A DNA stretch of 64,000 bases from Pseudomonas sp. AL03 (GTDB taxonomy: Bacteria; Pseudomonadota; Gammaproteobacteria; Pseudomonadales; Pseudomonadaceae), in assembly GCF_029960815.1 (NCBI RefSeq), contig NZ_JASBRE010000001.1, positions 1 through 64,000 of the forward strand. Reading direction: 5' to 3'. This document shows, piece after piece, positions 47,162-56,061 of this stretch; within the stretch, counting starts at the first letter, position 1; every line of letters begins with the position of its first letter. Below the pieces are notes generated by a model. That model had not been told where the DNA came from, did not search any database, and saw only the letters and a list, made by a program, of their open reading frames with translations. The position numbers were made by a program, and so were the translations under genes.

Positions 47162-48385
47162 ATGCGTGATCTGTTCACGAGAGGCGTAATTGTGTCCGCA
47201 GGGATACTGGCGAGCCTGTCAGCGGAGCTGATGGCTCAGGGGTTTCTGGAGGATTCGCAAGGCAAACTGTCCCTGCGCAATTACTACTTCAACGACGATT
47301 ATCGCGAGGGTGGCAATGACCGCAGAGAGTGGGCCCAAGGCTTTCTGCTCAACCTGCAATCGGGCTACACCGAAGGAACCGTGGGCTTTGGTCTGGATGC
47401 CTTGGGGCTGGCCGGACTCAAGCTGGATTCAAGTCCAACCCATGCAGGCACTGGCCTGTTACCCGTACACGACGATGGGCATGCAGCGGACGGTTTTTCA
47501 AGCCTGGGCGTGACGGCGAAGATGCGCATCGGCGATGTCGTTGTGAAAACCGGCAACTTGCTGCCGAGGATTCCAGTGCTGGTCTACAACGACGGCCGCC
47601 TGCTGCCGCAGACCTTTCGCGGCACTCAGGTCGAATACACCGGTATCCGTGACCTGTATTTGCACACTGGGCACTTGGACAAGTTCAAGCAGCGCAACTC
47701 CACTGACAGTGTCGACATTTTTCCCCAGGGCTATACGGGTGACAAAGGCATGGATTTCGATTTCGCCGGAGCGACCTACAAATTTACGCCGAACCTCAGT
47801 GGCACTTGGTACTACGGCGAAATGCGCGAGTTTTACCGTCAGCAGTTTCTCGGTCTGGTGCACAAGCTGCCAGTGGGCAGCGGCAGCCTGACCAGCGACC
47901 TGCGCTACTTCATCAGCAGCGATGCGGGCGAGGCGCGTAATGGTCTGGTCGATGCCGACATGTTCAGTGGTCTGTTTACCTACCGTCTTGGCGCTCAAGC
48001 GATCGGTGTCGGGTATCAGAAAGTCACCGGCGACACGGCGCTGCCTTACACCAGCGTCTCTACGGTCTACTCGTTCACCAATGCCGGTGTCGGAAAATTC
48101 ATCCAGGGCGGTGAGCAAACCTGGATGCTGCGCTACGACTATGACTTCGCGGCCGTACTTCCCGGGTTGAGCTTCATGACTCGCTACTACAAGGGTGAGA
48201 ACGGTGATTTCAAAGGACGAGAAGCCCGCGAGTGGGAATCGGATACCAACCTGCGCTATGCCATTCAGGACAGCGCCTTCAAAGGGTTGGGGATGGAAGT
48301 GCGCAAGGCGACTTACCGTTCGACCTACGCCGGCGATCGGGACAACTGGCGGCTGTACCTGACGTATGACATTGCGTTGTGGTGA
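47162..48385 (+). CDS. OprD-family outer-membrane porin
   Basis: A 407-residue precursor with a signal peptide (MRDLFTRGVIVSAGILASLS ending near LMA-QG) followed by an 18-stranded-type barrel pattern. OprD-family marks are the early LRNYYFNDDYRE, GTVGFGLDALGLAGLKLDS, MRIGDVVVKTGNLLPRIPVL and the terminal NWRLYLTYDIALW. The ATG at 47162 is preferred over 47156 because GAGGA at 47150-47154 gives a normal spacing only to the former. Family members take up amino acids, peptides or aromatic acids; here the context suggests the substrate of the YfcC/CocE pair. Confidence 0.92.
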   Translation: MRDLFTRGVIVSAGILASLSAELMAQGFLEDSQGKLSLRNYYFNDDYREGGNDRREWAQGFLLNLQSGYTEGTVGFGLDALGLAGLKLDSSPTHAGTGLLPVHDDGHAADGFSSLGVTAKMRIGDVVVKTGNLLPRIPVLVYNDGRLLPQTFRGTQVEYTGIRDLYLHTGHLDKFKQRNSTDSVDIFPQGYTGDKGMDFDFAGATYKFTPNLSGTWYYGEMREFYRQQFLGLVHKLPVGSGSLTSDLRYFISSDAGEARNGLVDADMFSGLFTYRLGAQAIGVGYQKVTGDTALPYTSVSTVYSFTNAGVGKFIQGGEQTWMLRYDYDFAAVLPGLSFMTRYYKGENGDFKGREAREWESDTNLRYAIQDSAFKGLGMEVRKATYRSTYAGDRDNWRLYLTYDIALW

Positions 48386-48412
48386 TACAACCCTGAACCC
48401 GTCAATTGACGA

Positions 48413-48447
48413 AACCCGTAATCCTGGTGGGGATTGCGGGTTTTTGT
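48413..48447 (+). terminator. Intrinsic terminator after the OprD porin
   Basis: AACCCGTAATCC pairs with GGATTGCGGGTT around a short loop and runs into TTTTTG, 28 bases beyond the stop codon. Confidence 0.9.
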
Positions 48448-48547
48448 TGTCCGGGAAATTGCATAGGCTCTGGCTGCCGAAGAGGGGATCGGGAAGCCCG
48501 AGCATAAGCGGTGAATGCTTAATGAACGGTGAACGGCAGACGATGTA

Positions 48548-49135
48548 TTACGAGAGACGTCTGGACCAGCGCTGTTCCGGTGCTTCAAAGCGATCATTGA
48601 TCAACGCCGTCAACACATGATCCTGCCAGCGCCCGGCGATACTCAGGTAGGCCTTGGCGTAGCCCTCACGTTCAAATCCAAGGCGCTCCAGCAGCCGCGC
48701 ACTGCGTTCATTACCAGGGATGTAATTGGCCATGATCCGGTGCAGTGTCTGCTCATCGAACATGTAGCTGATCCCCGCTTCCAGTGCTTCCTGCATCAAG
48801 CCCTGGCCCTGATGAGATTCGTCGATGTGGTAACCGAGATAGCAGGCCTGAAACGCCCCGCGAGTGATGCCGCTGAAGTTGCAGGCGCCGATCATCTGGT
48901 CGTTGTCCCGATCCAGCAGCGCGAAATGTACCGCCAGGCCGGCCTGGAAAGCGCTGGCTTGCACCTCAAGGCGCGGGCGGATGTGTTCAGGGCTATGGTA
49001 ATCGGCGGGGCGAATCGGCGACCACCGGGCGAGATGCCTCTGGTTGCGCCGGTAGAAGTCGCTTTCCAGCGTCGCCTGTTCAGGGTCGAGCACCGCCAGC
49101 GTCAAGCGTTTACAGGGCAGGGACAACAGCGGCAT
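48548..49135 (-). CDS. GNAT acetyltransferase, RimJ/RimL-like
   Basis: A 195-residue N-acetyltransferase. The acetyl-CoA site is in YHIDESHQGQGLMQEALEAG, followed by MANYIPGNERSARLLERLGF, the typical RimJ/RimL-type tail. The start at 49135 (MPLLSLPCKR) has GGAG at good distance; an extension to 49168 adds 11 residues with no support. Family members acetylate N termini of ribosomal proteins or small molecules. It follows the histidine kinase gene on the same strand after 58 bases and may be the last gene of that operon. Confidence 0.85.
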   Translation of the reverse strand: MPLLSLPCKRLTLAVLDPEQATLESDFYRRNQRHLARWSPIRPADYHSPEHIRPRLEVQASAFQAGLAVHFALLDRDNDQMIGACNFSGITRGAFQACYLGYHIDESHQGQGLMQEALEAGISYMFDEQTLHRIMANYIPGNERSARLLERLGFEREGYAKAYLSIAGRWQDHVLTALINDRFEAPEQRWSRRLS

Positions 49136-49192
49136 AGGGCGCTCCGGTTCGCGGGGATCGTCGCGCAAGCATTACGTGGCCTGCGGAAAAAC

Positions 49193-50215
49193 TCAAACTG
49201 CCAGCGGTAACGTCACGATAAAGGTGCTGCCCTTGCCGTCACCGTCGCTCATGCCGATGACCGTGCCGCCATGGGCTTCGACCAGCTCGCGAACCACCGT
49301 CAGGCCAATGCCAAGGCCCGCACCATTGAAGCCGGCCGCGTGAACGTCCTGCACAAACGGCTCGAAGATATACGGCAGGGCCTTGGCGGAAATACCGATG
49401 CCGTCATCGCAAATACGCATCTGCAGCACGTCGGCTTCAGCGCTCACCGACAGCGTGACATTGCCACCCGATGGCGTGTATTTGGCCGCGTTGCCCAGCA
49501 GGTTGCCGAGAATCTGCGTGAGGCGTACCGGGTCACCCTCCACCGCCAACGCGCACTCGGGCAGTTCAGCGGTGAAGTGCAAATGGTGAGCCGTCATCAC
49601 CGGGCTGCACACGTCGATGGCCTGATGGATGATCTGCACCATGTCCACGATGCGGCAATCGAGGCGCAACTTGCCGATGCTGGCGCGGGACACGTCGAGC
49701 AAATCGTCTACCAGTCGCGACATGTGTTGCACCTGGCTTTCGATCAGTGCCTGCATGCGCGGCAATTCCTCGCTGGGAACGCGCACCAGTCGTCCGGCGA
49801 GCATGCTGATGGGCGTCAGCGGATTGCGCAGTTCGTGAGCCACCAGGGTGAGGATGTTGCGTTGTTGTTCCAGGGCATGTTCGGCTGAGGCTTGCAGGTC
49901 TTGCGCGCTGAGGACCGCGATCACCAATTGCGCGTTGGCTTCGCGCATCTCCAGGAACAGTCGTTGTTCTTCCTGCGTGCGTTTTGGTTTTTCTGCATCG
50001 GACTGCGCCAGCAAGATCGCCAGCACCAATTGCTGATTGGCCTCGATCAGTTGCTCGACCTGCTGGCTATCGACCAGCCGGGTGTTGGCGTCGCTCAGCT
50101 CTTTTTGCAGCGCCGCCAGCACCGCCCGAGCCTCAACAGTTTTCTGGCCGAGCAGGAACAGCTCGCGAGCGGCAGTGGCCTTCGCTTCCTCGCTCTTGCT
50201 ATCGGCCGTGCTCAT
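49193..50215 (-). CDS. Soluble sensor histidine kinase
   Basis: A 340-residue kinase without TM segments. The first ~120 residues are predicted coiled coil, rich in Gln, Ala and Glu. The HisKA H-box is LTLVAHELRNPLTPISMLAG, the N box LTQILGNLLGNAAKYTPSGG, and the ATP lid boxes are ICDDGIGISAKALPYIFEPF and GAGLGIGLTVVRELVEAHGG. There is no receiver or PAS domain. It starts 9 bases after the KaiC-like gene, so the kinase probably takes its input from that ATPase or a shared partner. No cognate response regulator is adjacent. Confidence 0.9.
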   Translation of the reverse strand: MSTADSKSEEAKATAARELFLLGQKTVEARAVLAALQKELSDANTRLVDSQQVEQLIEANQQLVLAILLAQSDAEKPKRTQEEQRLFLEMREANAQLVIAVLSAQDLQASAEHALEQQRNILTLVAHELRNPLTPISMLAGRLVRVPSEELPRMQALIESQVQHMSRLVDDLLDVSRASIGKLRLDCRIVDMVQIIHQAIDVCSPVMTAHHLHFTAELPECALAVEGDPVRLTQILGNLLGNAAKYTPSGGNVTLSVSAEADVLQMRICDDGIGISAKALPYIFEPFVQDVHAAGFNGAGLGIGLTVVRELVEAHGGTVIGMSDGDGKGSTFIVTLPLAV

Positions 50216-50224
50216 GACCTTGAC

Positions 50225-51685
50225 TCACGCATTGTCTTTTTCGGGACGTTGCCGGGTTGGCCGGCCGCCGAGTAAACCTTCCTGGTCGGGCAACATCTCG
50301 CCGATCTGCAAACCGTTATCGTCGATGCGGTAAAGCCGTAGCTCATCGGAGTGGACGCTGGCCCGCACCTTGACCACGGCCATGATGCGCAGCAAACGGC
50401 TCTGCACTTCGATGTAGCGCTGAACGATGATTGCGTCGGTGAGAAATGCCGTGCCGTAAGGGCTGAAACGCAGGTCGGTGTAGCGGTCTTCCAGCTCTGA
50501 GGTCATCAACACGCTGACCCCGGCACTCGTCAACGCAGTGACCATGCGCGACAGCGACTCGCGATAGTCTTCGCGGAAGGTCGGCGCGAGCGCCAGTTCG
50601 AAGCCCGACAGCGAATCGATGACCACGCGAGTCGCTTTCAATCGGGTGATTTCGCTCAATAGCAAATGCACGATTTCGTCGATGGACAGGTCCGGGGCGC
50701 GGCTGTCCACCAGACCGACCTGTCCGCTCTCGATCAGGCCCGAAAGGGTGGCGTTCTGGGAGTGATTAGGTCTTTGTTCAAACACCGCGATCACACCGGT
50801 TTCACCATTGCGCGCGCCCTCGGCGAGGAAGGTCCCCGCCAGAATGCTTTTACCCGAGCCCGACGGCCCGGCCACCAGCAAGGAATAACCACGGGGCAGG
50901 CCGCCGCCAAGCATCTCGTCGAGCTGTGGCACGCCCATTTTCAGGCGCTTGATGGGGAACTCCGGCGGAGCTTCGACCGGGTTGAGTGTCGCAGGCGCAA
51001 AGACCTTGATCCCCGACGTCGCGATGCGGAAGGTGTGCAGCCCTGGCAGCGTTGGCTGGCCGCGCATCTTCATGATTTCCATCTTGCGCACCATGGAATT
51101 GCGCTGAACGCTCTGGCGCAGCCAGATCAGGCCGTCGGCCACGGTGAAAATCGGGTTGGTGTCGGTTTCGGTGAAATATTCGCCAATCAGGAAGGTCGTC
51201 GCCTGCCAGGTGGTCATCAACATGCCCAATTGCTGAACGAACTGCGGCAGGTTGTTGTTGGGGTTGTCTTGGGTCTGGCTCGCCAGCACCACCGAACGGA
51301 ACGAGTCGACAAATACCAGTCCCGGGGAGTGAGCCTCCACCTCGCTGACGATGCGCCGCAGCACTTCGTCCAGGTTCCCGGCCAGGGTGTCGTCAGCCAG
51401 ATTGATGTAGCGGATCGACTGGTTGATCGCTTCGCTGTCGAAAAAATCGAATTGCTGCTGGTAACGCAGCATCTTCAGCGGCGGCTCGCCCAGTACGGTA
51501 AAGAACAGCGCCGGACGCTCAGGGGTCGCCAGGGCGAACATCATCTGATGCGCCAAGGTGGTTTTGCCACAGCCAGGCGGGCCCGCGATCAGGTTGAACG
51601 AAAACTCCGGCAATCCACCGCCCAGCACCTCGTCCAGTCCTGGCACGCCGGTGGCCAGACGGTTGATAGTCACTTTGGTGCTCAT
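50225..51685 (-). CDS. Double-domain KaiC-like RecA-superfamily ATPase
   Basis: A 486-residue protein with two RecA-type domains, as in KaiC. Domain I has Walker A AGPPGCGKTTLAHQMMFALA near residue 33; domain II has AGPSGSGKSILAGTFLAEGA near residue 270. In the CII region the KaiC phospho-acceptor pair is not kept: HISTITD-like residues are replaced by GTAFLTD, giving Ala and Phe. The CII catalytic Glu pair reads VFEQ, with the second Glu changed. The start overlaps the upstream gene's stop (ATGA). No kaiB or kaiA gene is seen. A clock role is not implied; it is more likely a signalling ATPase paired with the kinase. Confidence 0.88.
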   Translation of the reverse strand: MSTKVTINRLATGVPGLDEVLGGGLPEFSFNLIAGPPGCGKTTLAHQMMFALATPERPALFFTVLGEPPLKMLRYQQQFDFFDSEAINQSIRYINLADDTLAGNLDEVLRRIVSEVEAHSPGLVFVDSFRSVVLASQTQDNPNNNLPQFVQQLGMLMTTWQATTFLIGEYFTETDTNPIFTVADGLIWLRQSVQRNSMVRKMEIMKMRGQPTLPGLHTFRIATSGIKVFAPATLNPVEAPPEFPIKRLKMGVPQLDEMLGGGLPRGYSLLVAGPSGSGKSILAGTFLAEGARNGETGVIAVFEQRPNHSQNATLSGLIESGQVGLVDSRAPDLSIDEIVHLLLSEITRLKATRVVIDSLSGFELALAPTFREDYRESLSRMVTALTSAGVSVLMTSELEDRYTDLRFSPYGTAFLTDAIIVQRYIEVQSRLLRIMAVVKVRASVHSDELRLYRIDDNGLQIGEMLPDQEGLLGGRPTRQRPEKDNA

Positions 51686-52116
51686 GGCGAATTTTCCTGC
51701 GAAGGGGTGTCGCTCAAAGAAGGTTTCCACATGCCACGAAGCAAACGTTCGGTGAGCGAGGGCCCGATGAGCGTGGTCAGCTGCTCGTAAAAGGTAGCAA
51801 GCAACACTTCACCGAAAAACTGCGCATCGGCGTCGCTTTGCTCAACGATTACGGACTTGAGGGCAGTCAGATCCATGCCGGACGGCACTCTGTCATAGGT
51901 ACGGGCCAGACGCGGATGAGTGGAGGCGCACAGGTGGAGGCTGCGGCGATAAAGCGCTGCAACCCCTTGGTGGCCGATGATGGGCGTGAGGGCTACATCC
52001 ATATCCCGCAAGGTTGAAATGATCGCCTGGGCGATCCTTGCAATGTCAGCGTTGGGGCCAACACGGTGCGCCAGAGAAGCTACGATCTGGCGGCTCTCTT
52101 CGCTCTGCGTGGACAT
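51682..52116 (-). CDS. Hypothetical helical protein encoded before kaiC-like gene
   Basis: A 144-residue, mostly helical soluble protein, unrecognised. It includes DVALTPIIGHQGVAALYRRS and DAQFFGEVLLATFYEQLTTL. It is not KaiB-like: there is no thioredoxin fold pattern. The ATG at 52116 is chosen over a GTG at 52155; neither has a strong RBS. Its stop overlaps the start of the KaiC-like gene, so the two are translationally coupled, and a direct physical role with the ATPase or kinase is plausible. The 199-base gap to the next gene shows nothing else. Confidence 0.7.
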   Translation of the reverse strand: MSTQSEESRQIVASLAHRVGPNADIARIAQAIISTLRDMDVALTPIIGHQGVAALYRRSLHLCASTHPRLARTYDRVPSGMDLTALKSVIVEQSDADAQFFGEVLLATFYEQLTTLIGPSLTERLLRGMWKPSLSDTPSQENSP

Positions 52117-52315
52117 GGCTAACTGATATCTGATGGACAGAGCTTGATGGTACACCCTATGGGGCGTTGCGAGTGATTTGCGTCAGAGGATTGCGGGAGG
52201 GCGGGCAAACCGTAGTTTCTTGAATGAGCGAGCGCAATGTACCCGTTGGTGAGAGGTTGCGGGGTGAAGAAAAATTCATGTCGATGAGTTCGCCGCTTCA
52301 CGCTCTGAAATACGC

Positions 52316-53722
52316 CTAAGGCAAATGATCAGCCGCAAAGTCCGCTTCCGAGCGCGCCCGCAAACGGCCCTTGCGGCAGGCCTGCTGGAATTGTTCGAAG
52401 TCGCGCTCATTCTGCGCGGTGTAGCTTTGCGCGTACTTGAATAGCGCGTCGGCCAGCGCATCGCCCTTGCCGATGTAGCCGCTGATCTGCGCAGCGCGCC
52501 CGGACGATTTGGCATGGGCGCGGGCCAGAGCGCGGCCACAAACGCGTCCGTAGGCGGCGAAGGTGTCTGCGTCGAACGTCTCGAGTTCAGCCGAGACTTT
52601 CATGTCGCGCAACTGACGCACACAGAAGTGTCGACCGCTGGGACCGGTGGTCCAGCCGAGAAACAGGTCACTGGCCGCTTGCATCAGCCGCTGTCCATCG
52701 ACCACGCGCTGACCGTTATGCCGCACACGCGACTTGGTCTTCACGTAATCGGCAAGCACCGAGCGACGTGCCTCCTTGAATTGCAGGAACAGCGGGTTTT
52801 CCTGGTCATCGGTCAACAGCGCGACCAGGCAACGAGTGCCGACACTGCCCACACCGACCACCTTGAACGCCATGTCGTGGGCATGAAAACGCGACAACAG
52901 CGCGCGGCGGTCGGCTTGCAGCGTGCCGGGATAGTCGCGCATGAACGCGTCGTAAAGCGGCCGCCAGTCCGACAGGCGCAGCCAGTCGTCGTCGGCATCC
53001 AGCAGCGTGGTGTTTTTGTGCAAATGGAAAATTTCCGGCAGATCATCGCGAATGATCAGTCGGCCATGTGCGTCACGTTCACTGATTTTCGGCAGCAGTT
53101 CGGCATGGGTGCGGCGTTCGGCTTTTTCGATGGCGTGCTCTACATGCTCCAGGGTCGCTTTGCTCGCCTGCTGCTGCAGGTCGTCGTAACTGATGGACTC
53201 GTACCAGGTTTCCAGGGCGCTTTGATCGGCGCACTCAAGCATGGTCTGTTGGTAAGCGCCGACCACCTGGCGGCAGACCGTTTCTTCGACCGTGTCGCCA
53301 TGGCGCAGATCGCGCGCTGCCACCACGAAACTCGCCACCAGCCGTTTCACGTCCCACTCCCAAGGCCCGGGATGGGCTTGATCGAAATCGTTGACGCTGA
53401 ACAGCAGATTGCGTTCCGGTGTCGCGAAACCGCCGAAGTTCATCAGGTGACTGTCGCCGCAGATGGGTGAAACCAGGCCCATGCTGGGTGTTCCGGCCAA
53501 GTCGTGAGCTTGCAGTAGCGCATTGCCGCGATAGAAGGTGAACGGCGACACCAACATGCGCCCGTACCGCAACTCGACCAGCGACTTGATCCGGCCTTCA
53601 CTGGACGATTTGATCAGCGGCAGCGGGTCACGATTTATCTTCCCCATGGACGCCTGCGAACCGCGGGAGCAGTTCTTGCGAGCATCCTTGCCTTGCTTCA
53701 AGCGGTCTTTGAGGGTGGTCAT
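52316..53722 (-). CDS. DUF2252-family protein
   Basis: A 468-residue protein of the DUF2252 family, whose fold resembles protein and aminoglycoside kinases. Visible conserved blocks are FYRGNALLQAHDLAGTPSMG, ICGDSHLMNFGGFATPERNL, NDFDQAHPGPWEWDVKRLVA, VVGVGSVGTRCLVALLTD, and a late YGRVCGRALARAHAKSSG with DISGYIG-like QISGYIGKGDALADALFKYA. The start at 53722 (MTTLKDRLKQ) is preferred to one at 53896. The biochemical role is unknown. No clear partner is next to it. Confidence 0.85.
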   Translation of the reverse strand: MTTLKDRLKQGKDARKNCSRGSQASMGKINRDPLPLIKSSSEGRIKSLVELRYGRMLVSPFTFYRGNALLQAHDLAGTPSMGLVSPICGDSHLMNFGGFATPERNLLFSVNDFDQAHPGPWEWDVKRLVASFVVAARDLRHGDTVEETVCRQVVGAYQQTMLECADQSALETWYESISYDDLQQQASKATLEHVEHAIEKAERRTHAELLPKISERDAHGRLIIRDDLPEIFHLHKNTTLLDADDDWLRLSDWRPLYDAFMRDYPGTLQADRRALLSRFHAHDMAFKVVGVGSVGTRCLVALLTDDQENPLFLQFKEARRSVLADYVKTKSRVRHNGQRVVDGQRLMQAASDLFLGWTTGPSGRHFCVRQLRDMKVSAELETFDADTFAAYGRVCGRALARAHAKSSGRAAQISGYIGKGDALADALFKYAQSYTAQNERDFEQFQQACRKGRLRARSEADFAADHLP

Positions 53723-53923
53723 GGGGGCTCGTTTGGTGGGTGTTTTTCGGATGTTTGAGAGATGAGTGTAGAAGGGCTTCGTGTCTTCATCCGAAGTGTT
53801 TGGGCATTGACCGAGAGGGCGAAAAAAAGCACCTGCGATAGTCTCGTCAGCTTCCGTCCGATCCAGCGATGACCCCATTGTCAAATCCGTAATCAACGTC
53901 GGCTATCTCCTTGCTCGAAGCGT

Positions 53924-53938
53924 TAGGAATTTTCCTAC
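53924..53938 (+). promoter_or_regulatory. RcsB-box-like palindrome upstream of rocR
   Basis: TAGGAATTTTCCTAC is a near-palindrome resembling the RcsB/NarL-class half-sites. Closely related sequences occur at 59873-59887 and 61455-61469 before both fimbrial subunit genes. It lies 87 bases before the rocR start and could bind the response regulator encoded at 55435. Confidence 0.45.
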
Positions 53939-54024
53939 ACTGCGCTGGGAATTCCCTTGCTCATAGTCGAGCCATCCACTGTCAGAATCCACCGTCTTGG
54001 CCTCAAGGTATCGGCGGACTACAA

Positions 54025-55251
54025 ATGACCTCACCGCGTGTTCTCGTTCTAGAAAATCATTCTTTCCAGCGCAGTGTGGTCGTCTCTGCTTTGCAGCAGT
54101 CAGGTGTTTCCGACATTTTGCAGGCCCGCAGCGGCGAGCAAGCGTTGGCACTGATGCAAAGGCACGGGGGTGTTGATGTTGCCCTGTGTGACTTGGGGCA
54201 TAAGGGAATGGATTGCCTCGATTTTTTAAACTGTGCCGGTCAGTTTTCGATGGTTCGTGCCGTCATTCTCTATTGTGAGTTTCAGCCGCAGTTGCAGCGG
54301 GCGATCGAACAGATGGCCTCATTTTCAGGCCTCGAACTTTTGGGGACGTTGAGCACGCCCATACAGTTGAAACCGCTGCAAAAAATATTGCAGCGATACA
54401 AACGCAAATGCTTGGCGGCTTCCCCAGTCCTGGTGCCGGCAAGCACGCTACCCAGTGAGGATGACATCCGCCGTGGGCTAGCCTTGGGCGAGTTTCGTGC
54501 CTTCTTCCAACCCAAGTTTTTGCTGGCCAGCGGTAAAGTCGCCGGGGCTGAGGTTTTAGCCCGTTGGCAGCATCCTTCGAAAGGGCTTCTACTGCCCAGA
54601 GACTTCTTGGCAGCAGTGCTGGCCTACGATTTGATCGATGAGATGTTCAAGCAACTGCTGGAGCAGGGGCTGAGCTTGCTCAGAGTGTTGCATCGACAGA
54701 CACGGCCACTGAAGCTGTCTTTTAATCTCCATGCCTCTCAGCTGCAAGGCACTGGATTAACGGATCATATTCGTGAAGCGCTGCGACGTCATGAGCTGGA
54801 GGGAGCTGATCTGACGTTCGAGCTAGCAGAGAATGGCTTGCTTGAGATTCCATCAGGTACTCAAGAAAGTCTGCTGCGGCTGCGCATGATGGGATGCGGA
54901 CTTTCGATCGATGATTTTGGTGTGGGCTTCTCTTCGTTAAAGTTGCTTTGCCAGTTACCATTCACGGAAATCAAATTGGATGGTGAGTTTGTTCAAAGCA
55001 TTCGAGAACCCAGAAGCAAAGCCGTGATAGCCAGCACCATCGCCTTGGCTCAATCACTGAACATGGAACTGGTGATTGAAGGGGTCAGCGACGAGAAAGA
55101 GTGTCTTGCTTTAATCGAAATGGGCTGTGTACTGGGGCAGGGTTTTTACTATGCGCAGCCAATGTCATCGCACGAGCTTCTGACGTGGCTGCAAAATCCA
55201 ATCACAGTCGCGCCTGCAGGATTGAGCCACGCACTTCTGTCTCGTTATTGA
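54025..55251 (+). CDS. rocR: RocR-like response regulator with EAL phosphodiesterase domain
   Basis: A 408-residue protein with an N-terminal REC domain (VLVLENHSFQRSVVVSALQQ; phospho-acceptor Asp in VALCDLGHKGMD) and a C-terminal EAL domain. EAL marks are GAEVLARWQHP (EVL instead of EAL), LSFNLHASQL, LTFELAENGLLEI, LSIDDFGVGFSSLKLL, TEIKLDGEFV, MELVIEGVSDEKE and GQGFYYAQPM, so cyclic-di-GMP hydrolysis looks possible. The architecture and its place beside a BvgA/BvgS-like pair match RocR of the P. aeruginosa RocSAR (SadARS) system, in which RocR opposes RocA1 on cup fimbrial genes. The ATG at 54025 is chosen as REC starts there. Confidence 0.82.
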   Translation: MTSPRVLVLENHSFQRSVVVSALQQSGVSDILQARSGEQALALMQRHGGVDVALCDLGHKGMDCLDFLNCAGQFSMVRAVILYCEFQPQLQRAIEQMASFSGLELLGTLSTPIQLKPLQKILQRYKRKCLAASPVLVPASTLPSEDDIRRGLALGEFRAFFQPKFLLASGKVAGAEVLARWQHPSKGLLLPRDFLAAVLAYDLIDEMFKQLLEQGLSLLRVLHRQTRPLKLSFNLHASQLQGTGLTDHIREALRRHELEGADLTFELAENGLLEIPSGTQESLLRLRMMGCGLSIDDFGVGFSSLKLLCQLPFTEIKLDGEFVQSIREPRSKAVIASTIALAQSLNMELVIEGVSDEKECLALIEMGCVLGQGFYYAQPMSSHELLTWLQNPITVAPAGLSHALLSRY

Positions 55252-55434
55252 GAACCGTCTCATTCCTCCAGATGACGGGACCCGCCGCACACCTTGTCTC
55301 AGCTTACTTGCGAAATATTCCACTATTCTGGAGCTGTGAATTTAAGTTAGCACCGGATGCTTTTCTGTGTACAAACAGGCGATCAGTTATCCATTCTGCC
55401 CTACCACACCATTTCGCCTTTTTCAGAGGTTCAG

Positions 55435-56061
55435 ATGCTTAAAGCCATGATTGTGGACGATCATCCGTTCATTCGGTCCGCCGTAAGAATGATCCTGAAG
55501 CAGGAACAGTATGAGGTGGTCGCCGAAGCGGACAATGGGGCCGACGCGGTGCAGCTAACCCGCGAACACCAACCCAATCTCCTGCTACTGGATATCTCCA
55601 TGCCGGGCGTCGATGGTCTGGACGCACTGAACAGAATCTCGGCGTTGAAACTGCCGGTCAAGGTATTGGTCCTTACGTCCTTATCGGCTGCTTTTTTTTC
55701 GATGCGTTGCATGAGAGCCGGGGCCGCGGGTTACGTTTCCAAGGTCGATGATCTGGATGAGCTGGTGAAAGCCATCAACGCAATCAAGTCTGGCTATACG
55801 TTTTTTCCTGATCTGACGGTGAATTCGGTGCGAAGAGACGATGCGAATGCTACCGAGATGGCTTTGATCCAGAGCCTTTCCGACCGAGAGTTGTCCATTC
55901 TGCAGCAGCTCGCCAAAGGATTGTCCAACAAGCAGATTGGAGAAGACATGTTGCTCAGCAACAAGACCATCAGTACCTACAAAGCCCGACTGATCGAAAA
56001 GCTCAACGTGAGCTCTTTGGTGCACCTGTCGGACTTGGCAAAACGTAACAACTTGATCTGA
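55435..56061 (+). CDS. RocA/BvgA-like response regulator (NarL/FixJ type)
   Basis: A 208-residue response regulator. REC begins MLKAMIVDDHPFIRSAVRMI with the acceptor Asp in LLLLDISMPGVDGLDAL; a LuxR-type HTH follows with LSDRELSILQQLAKGLSNKQ and SNKTISTYKARLIEKLNV. The start at 55435 has AGAGG five bases upstream; an extension to 55357 lacks support. It overlaps the sensor kinase gene by one base. By analogy with RocA1 it should activate the neighbouring fimbrial genes. Its own upstream region, about 55307-55325, has a weak GAAATATTCC motif. Confidence 0.85.
   Translation: MLKAMIVDDHPFIRSAVRMILKQEQYEVVAEADNGADAVQLTREHQPNLLLLDISMPGVDGLDALNRISALKLPVKVLVLTSLSAAFFSMRCMRAGAAGYVSKVDDLDELVKAINAIKSGYTFFPDLTVNSVRRDDANATEMALIQSLSDRELSILQQLAKGLSNKQIGEDMLLSNKTISTYKARLIEKLNVSSLVHLSDLAKRNNLI

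Noticed and set aside
50225..51685. True circadian clock KaiC
   Set aside because: Phosphosite pair and one catalytic Glu are not conserved and KaiA/KaiB are not adjacent.
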